Shown here piece after piece: positions 10,820 to 20,500 of a stretch of DNA of 64,000 nt (within the stretch, counting starts at the first letter, position 1; each line of letters begins with the position of its first letter). Made by a program: the position numbers and the translations under genes. The DNA is from Acanthamoeba lenticulata (lineage: Eukaryota; Discosea; Longamoebia; Acanthamoebidae): the NCBI GenBank assembly GCA_002179805.1, contig NAVB01000033.1:98973-162972 (forward strand). The letters run 5' to 3'. Below the pieces are notes generated by a model. The model did no database searches. It saw only the letters and a list, made by a program, of their open reading frames with translations, and was not told where the DNA came from.

Positions 10820-11800
10820 TTACAAGAGCAAACGCAGAGGCTGCATGAAGGCGCGACGAAGAGCTCGCCGGGTGCCGACGTAGACGTTGGGGACGAAAGA
10901 ATTGGCGTTGAGAGCCCAAAGGCCGCCCACGTAGCCACCAAGCACGTGAGGCCAGGCTGAAGCAGGCTTCGCCACACGAAGATTGACGCCCACATGCTTG
11001 AAGCCGAGAAATCCGGGGGCGACCATGGTGACGATGTCGATGTCGTTTTCGGCCACACGCAGCGTGCGTGCGCCAAGGAGGCTGTCGAAGTAGGTTGCTG
11101 CTGTGGTGCTGAGGGCGCGGGGCGAGCCAAACGTAATCATCCGCATCCGCGAGATGAAATCGTTCGCCTGCTTGGAATCAGCCTCAAGCTGCACCAAATG
11201 GACGAACTTGAGGGCAGCCAAAGTCGCGAGGGCACCACCAAGGCTGTGGCCGGTGAGGGTAATGTTGAAATCGGCCAGGGCATAGCCACGTCGGGCAGCC
11301 AGCTTACGGAGGTGGGTCTCAACAATGGGCCACGAATCGAGGAAGGCAAGAGCAAATCCACGATGGGCAAACGAATCGGTCGGGAGGAAGTCGAGTTGCT
11401 TGGGCAAGGTATTCAGATCGGTGACCAAGAGGTCGTAGCGATCTTCAGTGCCACGATACGCGAGGGTGACTTGCTTGCCCTTGGCACGGATGAAACCAGC
11501 CGAGGCAAACGAGTCGAAAGGAATAAAGATCTCTTCATCGTTGGAGCAATCTTCCAGGAGGGCGTGCTCATAGGCAAGAGCAGCCTCAGCAGCGAAGGAA
11601 AGAGTCTCCTCATGGGAGAAGGTGGCCACGTCCTCGAACTCGGGAGCAGCCACAAAGATGAAGGAGGCAGCCACATCTTCGACAGAAGTGGTCAAGCGAA
11701 GAGAAGAGGTAACCGTTGAAAGGGTCTCAGGAAGGGTCGAAGGTGTTGTGGTAGTCGAGAAGCCGAAAAGGTGGTTTGCGAGGGTCTTGAAGAAGTTCAT
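10820..11800 (-). CDS. Class 3 (fungal-type) triacylglycerol lipase family protein
   Basis: A predicted serine esterase/lipase of the alpha/beta-hydrolase fold, apparently one exon, 326 residues from ATG at 11800. Domain order fits lipase_3: VTLAYRGTEDRYDLLVTDLN (the FRGT-like oxyanion region) at mid-protein; the nucleophile elbow GHSLGGALA; a candidate acid in AENDIDIVTMVAP; and a candidate His in KHVGVNL. The N-terminus (MNFFKTLANHLFGF) is amphipathic and there is no clear cleavable signal peptide. The frame stays open upstream to 12277, but that region lacks the family and contains leader-like sequence, so the ATG just before the folded part is preferred. It converges on XPF (118 nt between stops) and lies downstream of the CBS gene on the same strand. 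Confidence 0.9.
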   Translation of the reverse strand: MNFFKTLANHLFGFSTTTTPSTLPETLSTVTSSLRLTTSVEDVAASFIFVAAPEFEDVATFSHEETLSFAAEAALAYEHALLEDCSNDEEIFIPFDSFASAGFIRAKGKQVTLAYRGTEDRYDLLVTDLNTLPKQLDFLPTDSFAHRGFALAFLDSWPIVETHLRKLAARRGYALADFNITLTGHSLGGALATLAALKFVHLVQLEADSKQANDFISRMRMITFGSPRALSTTAATYFDSLLGARTLRVAENDIDIVTMVAPGFLGFKHVGVNLRVAKPASAWPHVLGGYVGGLWALNANSFVPNVYVGTRRALRRAFMQPLRLLL

Positions 11801-12137
11801 GGTGTTGTCGTAGGTGTGTCTGGAGAGTCTTGTGGTCTGTAACGGTTGTAGGTTGTAATGAGAATGACTGCTCACAACCTTACGAGAAAGGCCTGCCCAG
11901 ACAGCAGGAAAAATTGGAGATTCTTGAAGACAAGTGATTGGTACAGCGCGTGTTTCAAAGGAGTTACGGTGGAGCGTCGACAAGGCATGCAACGTCATCT
12001 GCAGCGACAAATTTCTGGAATGTGAACGTTCTTTCTTCCCAATGGCTTCCGCTGGTTCCTCTTCCTCTTGTGAAGTCTTCCACCCTGCTACAAGAACAGA
12101 CGCTTCTTGAAGAGTGAGCACCCATTGCATCACCAAT
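11801..12137. other. Gap between the CBS-protein gene and the lipase gene
   Basis: This 337-bp stretch holds the 3' flank of the CBS gene and the presumed promoter and 5' UTR of the lipase. An open frame crosses it in phase with the lipase, but its Ser/Leu-rich translation shows no domain. No other gene seen. Confidence 0.5.
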
Positions 12138-13597
12138 TTATTGGGGAGGCTGAAGCGATTGGCTGCTACACTCGTTGGCCGCCCCAACGCTCTCCAGCTC
12201 AGCCGGGTGTTGTGCAGGTGTCTTGAAGTCGTAGGGCGAGAACTTGCACAGGAGGTCGGACAGGGAGATAAGCCCAACCGGTCGTCCAGCGTTGTCGGTC
12301 ACCCACACCCTGTGGACTTTATGCGCCACCACACTTCCTGCGCTCACACACGTCCATCAATAGAGGGCTTTTCGTTCTCACGCTACTTGTGTCGCAGCGT
12401 ACTTAGAACGTCGGCCAGCGTGGCGTCGGGCGCACATGTGATCGGGTACAACCTGTGGCTCAACTGCTCCCCATACATGGCTGGGACATGCGCACGTCAA
12501 CAACAAGAAGCACAACTGTTCAGTTGTTTGCGCAACGTGCAAGAACGCTTGGGTGAGAGCGGGTACGCACCAGTGAGGAAGTCCCGGACAGGCAGGAGAA
12601 GCAGCTTCAACCGATCTGGCGCCATTCCACGAAGGTCTGATGCTGACAGATTGAAGACCAGCCGGCCCGTGGACTGCTCGCATATGCCTGTGCGTGAGGG
12701 CTCAACTCGTAAGCGTCATACAGATACGAGCTGTGGGACTGCTCAATCATCAGTACCAATGCAGTTCAAGTCGCGCTGGGTCATGCGCCGAAACGCCTGG
12801 AGAACCGTGAGGCTGCCATCGTCCGCCAGACAGAGAAGGTCCGCTGAGCCTTGCACGAGTCCTGCCTCAACCACTGGACGACTCAGCAGGGCGGAGTCGA
12901 GCTGGGCTTGATGCTCCGCCAGGAATCGCACAACGTCTGTCTGCGTCAACAGGCGGTAGTTCTCTGGGCCCGAGCCGCCGCCAGACAAGCGGACCAACGC
13001 GCTGCGAGCACCGCCAGAGTCACGTTTTGCCCATGGAGAAGGGTTCGAGAAGGGGGGGGGGGAAGTACCGGTGATAGCCCTTGGAGAAGGGTTCAAGCAC
13101 ATCGTAGACCGAGTCATTGGCGTCAAAGACGCAGAAGTTTCGCGTTTCGGCTGCCCAACCACCCCAGCCCCACCGTGAGCCAAAGAGGAAGCAACATGTT
13201 GCACCTGAGATGAGGACGTCAGCGATGGGGCGGTCGGCAAACTGGAGTCGTGGAACGAGCTCGAGTTCAGTCGAAGGTGACTTTGCTTCATCAATCTTGG
13301 ATGAAGCCAGGTCGACGCTGCCCCACACGATGAAGAGCGCAATGTCCGCCACATTGGCGATGCCCACGAACTCGTTGGACTGGTGCATAAGGATGAGAAA
13401 GCAGGAGTCGTTGTCAAAGAAGCAAGGAAGGGAAGTACCTGCTTGTCAAAGACAGGAACCGAGAGGATGTTGTGGTGACGCAGCTCTTCGCATACTTGTG
13501 CGATGGGGGTGGAGGGTTGAACACAAACCAGGGCCAACTTGTCCTGTACGAGCTGGCCTACCTTCGCTTCCTGCAACAACCTTCGTTGGGCTTCCAT
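12138..13597 (-). CDS. CBS-domain protein with four CBS motifs (SNF4/AMPK-gamma-like)
   Basis: A predicted cytosolic adenosyl-ligand sensor. Six exons join in phase: 13439-13597, 13069-13379, 12757-13001, 12571-12687, 12403-12480 and 12138-12337, about 369 residues. CBS motif 1 contains QVCEELRHHNILSVPVFD and GIANVADIALF. Motif 2 includes FDANDSVYDVLEPF and YRLLTQTDVVRFL. Motif 3 includes LQAFRRMTQRDLNCIG and LVFNLSASDLRG. Motif 4 includes TLADVL...HKVHRVWVTD and GLISLSDLL. Four motifs in two pairs and the NxSASDLRG signature resemble SNF4/AMPK-gamma and related plant CBS proteins, but the exact subfamily is not settled. The frame continues upstream of 13597 without an ATG, so a short 5' exon is possible. 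Confidence 0.85.
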
Positions 13598-13912
13598 CTT
13601 GCGCGTATAGCTTGTTTCGGCAGTGTTGTCACCGCACAAAGAACCAATGTAGTCTGCCTCTTGTCGAGATCTCGAAGAACTTTTACCACGGAATGTGAAG
13701 CTTGCATGAAGAAGCTCCACGGTGAGGAGGCCAGCTAGGAACTATTCGAACGTGGGCCGGAGCTGATGGGAACTACAGTTTATGTCTGGTAAAGTACAGA
13801 GGAGGCTATGGACAAGTTGTTGTTGGTTTTAAGATACAAGAAGGCATTTGGTGCTGCGATGCGTGTCTGCTATCGGAACGGCGCAGGCCTGGCCGACTGG
13901 GTGGATCACGTT

Positions 13913-14224
13913 TTAACGGTCGGCCGTCAAAACGTCCGGGTGCGCGGCGAAGAGTGCCTCCAGGGCCTCAACCTGGGCGCTATCACGACGCTGCTTGATG
14001 CCACGCTCGGCGAAGAGCGCGCGGGGCGACCGGACGTAGGAGGTCTTGGCGCCGGTGGCGAACGGGAGCTCGTCGGCAGTGTGCTCGGATGAAAGCTTCT
14101 GCTCCCACTTGTTGAGCGCTTTTTCGAGGCGCTTGGCCTCGGCCGCTTTAGCGGGATCCTCGGCGGGCTGCTGCTCGACCTTGGAGTAGGAGTTGTTGCT
14201 GTTGCGGAGCGAAGGAAGCCTCAT
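13913..14224 (-). CDS. Small unknown protein, 103 residues
   Basis: One exon with ATG at 14224. The protein is charged and helical, with AEAKRLEKALNKWEQKLSSE as a likely short coiled coil, and a tail ending ALFAAHPDVLTADR. No family was recognised. It is Lys/Glu/Ala-rich and lacks a signal peptide or membrane segment. On the minus strand a TATA-like GCTTAAAAG lies near 14350, about 130 bp before the ATG, in a gap otherwise free of coding signals. Compact size, one exon and a TATA-like element would fit a strongly expressed gene, but this is inference. Confidence 0.55.
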   Translation of the reverse strand: MRLPSLRNSNNSYSKVEQQPAEDPAKAAEAKRLEKALNKWEQKLSSEHTADELPFATGAKTSYVRSPRALFAERGIKQRRDSAQVEALEALFAAHPDVLTADR

Positions 14225-14480
14225 TGTGTAAGTGTAGTAGAAGTGTTGAGAGAGTGTTGTGGAGTGAGAGGTCCTTGGCGAGCGCTGCTCTTGTTGGTTG
14301 TTGTGAGTGTGCTAGTGTGTACTGAAGTGCAGACTCAGCGCGAGGGCCTTTTAAGCTGGGCCAGCCACAGTATCCACTCGGAGTAGTGAGTTGCTCCCTC
14401 TCCCCAGGTGGAGCTCTTCTCAGCGAGTCTCCTGGCTCACGCTGAGCGGTCCAGTTACGGCCAATGCCTGCGCGGGGGCT
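14225..14480. promoter_or_regulatory. Probable promoter of the small 103-residue gene
   Basis: GT-rich 5' flank with a TATA-like TTAAAAG on the minus strand near 14350. No coding region seen. Confidence 0.35.
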
Positions 14481-15030
14481 CAGTGTGGGCTATTTGTGGT
14501 GGCCATTTTAGTGTTGTTCTCCGTCCAGCACAAAGCAACAAGCCAGGTGGCTGAACTTGGCGTAGGCATTCCACGCAGGGAGTCCGTTAGGCAGCCAACA
14601 TTCTTCAAATTTCCGTTTCGTCGGAGCCAACGCAGGCTATTGGATGTAATGTGATAAAAGAAAGTTCATGTCATAAAGCAATGTTGCCTTGCAGACCGCT
14701 CTTAACGGTCCCCTACAAACTGGCGCGAAAGAGTTCGAGCCGCTTGTCTGTGTGCAGATTCCAGAGGCACCGCCTTGTGGCGGTTTCCCCAGCGAAGTTG
14801 CTGTCTTCAACGGCACTACCTGCTTGGGGGGTGGGAGCCTCCACAACAACGTCAAGCCAAAAAAAGGCTTCGCACGGGACGCCCCTCAGGAGAAGATCTC
14901 CGTAGCAACTCATTGTAAAGGTGAACCGGTTGTCGCATGTACGGATTGGACAACATTTATCCCAGGCAACTGCTTCGCCACAACTAGTTACCAATTCATT
15001 TACAGTAAACGTACATCCTTGTCTCTTTGA
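14481..15030 (+). CDS. Possible small secreted Cys-rich protein (start not found)
   Basis: A stretch near 14490-14570 encodes CGLFVVAILVLFSVQHKATS, which reads like a signal peptide. It can be spliced in phase from GTAGGC (about 14561) to the acceptor TTGCCTTGCAG before 14691. The second exon runs to TGA at 15030 and encodes about 113 residues with six cysteines (LVCVQIPEAPPCGGFP, NGTTCLGGGS, ATHCKGEPVVACTDW, GNCFATT). No in-frame ATG is visible upstream, so a start exon is missing or the model is wrong. No family recognised. It converges on the WD40-like gene, with 19 nt between stops. Confidence 0.3.
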
Positions 15031-15049
15031 GAGGGGGAGGGGGGAGTGG

Positions 15050-17234
15050 TCAGTCGTCCGCGGGAGCGGCCAGGTCAGGTCGGTTGGTCCACACATGGAG
15101 GAGGCCGGCCTTGGTGCCCGTGTAGAGCTCGTTACGGGCATCGCAGAAGTGGAGCGCGGTCACGTTGTCCATCGCCCGCGCTCGCGTCCGCTCATCGCGC
15201 GTGTCGTCTCCCCCGCCGAGCTTGGCTACGCAGCGCCCGCTTACCACGTCCGACACGTTGATCGTTCCTACAGACACGTCCAAGAAGAAGAAGAAGAGGA
15301 GGAAGAGGAAGAAGTCAACATCAACATCTTCATGAAGAAAAGGAGTCGTCCGCGTACCCTCGTCAAAGAAGCCCCCGCTTGCACAGAGCGAGATGATGAG
15401 GTCCTGGCGCGGTGTCACGTGAATGACGTTCGTGCCCCAGAGTAGGTGGTCCTCCAGTCTTGATCACGCACGACAGGACGTCGCGTTCAGTCAGCGAATC
15501 AACAACAACAACAACAAGAAATACGAATAACAAGGCTCTCTTCAAGGCATGCAACATCAACGCACTTGCTGACGAGGCGGCCGTGGAGATCCCACACGGA
15601 GACGAGGCCGTGACGTATGGTGAGGAAGAGGCGCCGCTCGTGGAGGAAGATGAACCCGGCAGGCTTGTCCAACTGAGTCGAGGCCTCGGCTGCTGCTTCT
15701 GTCACCTCCCCAGTGTGGGACTGCAATGCAGGGCATAAATCGCATGAAATAAACTTTTAAAATGGTACATGACTAGAAAGGGGAAGACCTACGTCAAAGA
15801 TGTAGAGCGGAGTGCCCTCCTGCTTGATGAAGATCTTATGGAGGAACAGCTCTGCGAACTCGATTGGCCGCCCCTCTTGCAGGCGATGCCGATATCGGCT
15901 CCGCTCCTGTTGTTGTTGTTGTTGGTGTTGTTGTAAGTGGAATGCAGGAATCCAGGTGGTGGATAAGCTGGCGGGAGCCAGACCTGACCCGAGTGGGCGC
16001 ACAGCACACGTAAGGTGATGTCCCTCGTAGTGGGCTCAGAGATCAACAGCATCAGCCCTGCCCTGTCGTCGTCAAGAGTTCTTCAAAATTAGAATTCATC
16101 ATTATTAAGAGAAGAGGCAAGAAGACGCACGAGCTCTTGATCTCGGAAATGCCAGTGCCGTTCATGGTATAGAGGAGTTCGTAGTTCCTCAGCTCCCAGA
16201 CTTTGTACGTCCTGGTAGTAATGAAAATTAAGTAGAGATGAGCTGCTCCCTCTGTAAGACTCGATTGTGTCACCGGTTCGTACCGTGTCGTCGCCGAAAA
16301 GGTGATCACGTGATCTGGCGCAGCGACCGACAGAATGAGTCCTGATTGGGTACATGCATGGTGCAGAGAGCGTCTGTCTTTCAACACGTACCATTGATTT
16401 CATCAAACTCGATGAAGCCGGGCCAGCTCAGCGCCTCTTCTGCAAACAGTTCTGTTTCATGTTGAATTAGTGGTGTTGCGTGCAGCTTCAAAGCGGTGCT
16501 CGTACCGAGCCACTCGGACAAGCGGTTGCGTTGTATGTAACTGCACGTGTGGAAGGGTTGCCCGTGAGTAGAGATCAAGAAAGTGGGCCACTGCATTGCT
16601 GAAGAACAACATGAGATGTGGCCACGTACGGAATGGGTAAAGAGCGGCAGCGGAGGGAGCTGTAGCCGTCGTCCTTGTTCACTGGTGGGCGCAGGTGAGG
16701 AAGAAGAGGTAAGCTCCACACGCCTGCCCGCACGGGGGAGATGGTACCTGACACTAAGACGAGGCTATTGTTCAGACAGTTGAAGAATATGGATCGGATG
16801 ACCTCGTCCGGCGAAGAGTTCAGTCGGTAATATGAAGAAGCTGTGAAAGTCGAAGAAGGGGATCCTTATCAACAACTTCAAGAAACAAATCGAGGCGCCT
16901 GGGAGGGGAGGCAGTTACCAGGATGGTGACTGTAGGCGAAGCAGGCACCAGCCTTATTGAGCACGAATATGAATTGAGGGGAAGCCAAAATCTCAACAAC
17001 CTTCAAGGAGGTCTCACGTTCTGGTGGCTCGAGATCGTGGGCAGCAACCCTTGCACCATTGACGATGATTTCTCGAACAAGGCCGAACCCAGCAAATCGC
17101 TCACGCCGAAAATCGGCCTTGAATGAAGGAGTGAGCTGTCTTGAGTCTAGCCGCCTGCAGAGATTGCGCTGAGGCTTCCCGTCGCCAAGAAGCTGCTTGG
17201 GTCGTTTCCTCTTCCCTGTTACGCGCTTCTTCAT
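15050..17234 (-). CDS. Conserved WD40-like repeat protein (plant/protist transducin family)
   Basis: A predicted beta-propeller scaffold of unknown function, resembling a single-copy plant/protist transducin/WD40 family. Exon 1 is 16919-17234 (MKKRVTGKRKRPKQ..., LVREIIVNGARVAAHDLEPP, EILASPQFIFVLNKAGACFA). Later exons are 16748-16840 (SSPDEVIRSIFFN) and 16630-16681 (SSLRCRSLPIP). Then come pieces containing EEALSWPGFIEFDEING, RTYKVWELRNYELLYTM, GLMLLISEPTTRDI, FAELFLHKIFIKQEGTPLYI, AGFIFLHERRLFLTIRHG, VWDLHGRLVSKLEDHLLWG, QDLIISLCASGG, INVSDVVSGRCVAKL and NELYTGTKAGLLHVWTN. All splices are GT-AG and in phase, including GTGCGT and GTAGGT donors. The N-terminus is basic (nuclear-type). The gene is divergent from TERT, with 293 bp between the starts. 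Confidence 0.82.
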
Positions 17235-17527
17235 CTTGCCTGCCTACCTGCAACTGGAGTCAGCCGTTTGTGCATTTGATCCATGTGGCCAGAGCAGATT
17301 GAATCACGTGGCAATCTCACCTCCGTTCAGAAGAAAACACCACAGAGAAAGGACGCAAGAAACCCTCCCTAGCCGTTAAGCTGTCGTCTTGTTGCTTGTT
17401 TGCTGCTCACGCTCTGCACAACCTCTAACGGTCGCTTCAGCAGTTTGAAAAAAGAAAAGAAACAATTTTCTCTCCAAGTGCTTTTATTTGTTGGTGCATA
17501 AAAGTTGGACAAGTCCTATGGTGGGTA

Positions 17528-20500
17528 ATGGAGCGGAAGAGAAAGAGGGGCGCTGCTGTGCTCGATGAAGACCAGGCAAAAAGAAGAAGCAAGCGGAAGC
17601 GGCTCACGGCACCGGCAGAGCGCCAAGGCGGTGAACGATCTCGCCCGGTTCAGCCAACCTCGCCCGCGTCCTCCAGCATCAACACATCTAGCCTGCGCCC
17701 CTCCTGCAGCCAGAGGCGAAAGAAGAAGCGATCAAACCGAGGCAGGCTCTTGACCCTCCCTCCCAGATTCTCTCGCGTGTGCTCACAACAACGTGGCGGG
17801 CGCAGTTTGGCATGATGTGCTGCAGAGCGTGTTTCCCTCCTGCCGCACGCTCCACCAGTTCCTGCTACGCTACAAGGACCTGCCCGGGGCCCGTCCCGTC
17901 CTCCTCCCGGGCGACACGGCAGCTTACCGCCAGCTGGTTACCCGGTGTGCTGCCACAAGGGACTAGCCCTCGACTTGAGTCCGCTTGCTAACGTCTCCTT
18001 TCCCTATGACCGTGTGCTTGCACCGCTGTCGCCATGGCAGAGCCGTCGTAGCAGTGCCAGCCAACGCCCCGCCTCTGCCCGAAGTGCCTTCGTTTGTCTC
18101 GCAATTTAAAATGGAGGACATTGTGATCCAGTACCCACCCCTCCCCTCCTGTGGACGTCTGTCTACTTGATGTCAGAGTCAGTGGGAGGCGTGATGCTGA
18201 TCTGCCGCTTGCACAACGTGAAGGGTGATTCGCACGCTCTGCCGGTCAGGGACGAGACACCTCCTGGCCAAGGGCTACCGCAAGGTGCGCGCCTCCCGCA
18301 TGTATGCTCTATTGCTGCTAAGGAAAGGGCTCATTTGTGCATGTGCATGTGGCCACGGCAGGGCAATGGATTGATCAACGGCTGGGGCGTGGAGATGTAC
18401 TACCCCAACATGATCGTCAACATCATCAAGACGCCACCGTGGTACGACGTAGCCTTGTCAAGCTTTTAATTTCATTTATTAATGTATTTTTTGTTTTTCT
18501 TCATGATGCGATGGCAGGGAGACGCTTCTCTCGAGAATCGGGGACGTGCTGATGACCCACTTGCTCATGCACACGTTCCTGTTCCTGCCGCTGCCCCAGA
18601 ACTGCTACATGCAGATCACGGGCCCGTCCCTGTGGATCTCCGGGTCAGGGTCGATGGTGGAGGAGGGCAGCGAGCTGCAGCAGCAGGAGCTGTGGTCCCG
18701 CAAGGACCGCTACGTGACGCTGCCCTCGTACTCTTCGCCCGCGCACCGTCGCCGGCGACGAAAGGAGATCCTCGAGCTATTGGCCACCCAGAGCGCTCGG
18801 GCCGGGAGTCGAGGCCGGCCTCGTAAGCGCCAGCGGCTCGCTGGGCATCACGCCGCGCCGGCGCAGCACGAACACGGAAAGGCGAAAAAGAACGAAGTCG
18901 AGCCCAAGCGGAAGCGTCGCAAAAAGAAAGAAGCGGCAGTGGCCCGCGTGAAGGCAGAGCCGGAGAACAACCCGAACACAACTAAAAACACACCAAAGGA
19001 GAAGAAGAGGAGAGAAAAGAAGAGAAAGAGCACGAAAGAGAAAGAGAAAGAAAAAGAGGCAAAGAAGGAAGAGGAAGAAGAGAAGTCCACTCAAGCAGCG
19101 AGCAATGGTGTGGAGTTGAGTGCCGCAGAGCAGAAGCGATTGGACAAAAAGCGTAAGCACAGGAGACAGGACAGGAGGAAGCGGAAGGAGCGGCAGCGCG
19201 CAGCGCAAGCTGAAGCGAACGAGCGGCGTCTGATGCATGCTGCCGACAAGAACGCTCTTCTCGTCGACGATGATGGACAACGAACGGCAAAACAGAGGAA
19301 CAACGACAAGACGCGGAAGGGAAGTACCAAAGGGAAGAAGCCACGACTCAGCATCTGGCGTCGGCGCAAGGCCCAGCGAGAGGCCGCTAGGGCGGCCGAG
19401 AACAGCGATGCCGCGCTGGCCTCTCTTGCCGATGACGTCAGCGATGACCCGATGTCAGAGGGAGAGGAGGAGGAGGAGGATACAGTAAGGACAGACAACG
19501 CCAAAGACGACGATGAAAACGAGGAAGAGGAGGAGAAGGAGCCAGACGAAGTGCACAGGCTGTGGCTCGATGACCCGCTCCTCTCCACCCCGTGGCGTAA
19601 TCTCGAGCGCATGGAATTTGAACTCACCGCACATCCGGTGACCGCCTTCCCCTCGCCTTCACCTTCGCCTTTGCCATCGCCGTCGCCGTCGCCGTCGCTG
19701 TCACCGTCACCATTGTGGTCGCCGTCACCCTCACCGTCGCCGTCACCGATGCCGATGCCGACAATCACCGCCGTCCCCGCTAGAGAGGACAGAGTAGAGA
19801 GGGACAACGCCACGAGGAAGCGGAAGAGGAAGCAGCCAAAGCGGATGACGATCGTTCTGCAAGCAGACAGTGACATCAACGGCACCTGCAATAGCGAGCA
19901 GAGGACGGAGAAACGTGCCCAAGATGAGCCCAAAGCAAAGAAGCCACAGAAAGAAGACGGCAAAAAGAACAAGATGACCAAGAGGAAGAAGAGGGCTCGG
20001 CGGATCGTCGTGATGCGGCCCAAGATAGCCAACGCCAACGCGGCCTACGTTCCGCGCTCGCGAATCTTCTACGCCAACCCATCGACCAGCTACTTTGGCC
20101 TTCCGCCCAAGCGTACGCTCTCTTGTTCCTCCCGGTCCTACCGCCCTGCGCGCTGACCGACGTGCTCGCTTGGCGGGCGTGCGGCGCAGACACGCTCAAC
20201 CTGGTCGGCTGCACCAAGATGGGTGCTCGGCGGCTGCTGCGTGAAATCTTTCTCGATCCACCGCCCGCCAGCAAGAAGGAGCCTCATGCCGGCCAGGCCA
20301 AGCCCCACATGCTGCGGCGCTCGGACTCAGCGGGTGGCCTCCCGACGGGCTTCGTTGTGGGGAAGGCCTCCACCGCGACTGCGGGGCCTCGCAAGAAAAA
20401 GGTCAAGCGCGTGCCGCTGCCCAAGTCGCTCCGCGGGTTGCTGCCCCTTGCGCTGCACATCATTCGACGCCACGACAAGACCGCCAAGACCAAGACCTAC

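Noticed and set aside
11801..12277. N-terminal extension of the lipase to 485 residues
   Set aside because: The extra 159 residues overlap the end of the CBS gene and show no signal peptide or conserved domain; the ATG at 11800 gives a complete family-length protein.
14637..15141. Minus-strand frames of 72-142 residues downstream of the WD40 gene
   Set aside because: They overlap the WD40 stop and read antisense to the more protein-like Cys-rich plus-strand frame; no splice link to either gene was found.
19091..20038. 315-residue minus-strand frame opposite TERT with a Gly-Asp repeat
   Set aside because: Shadow of the Ser-Pro and Lys-rich TERT insertion; no domain and no consistent exon neighbours.
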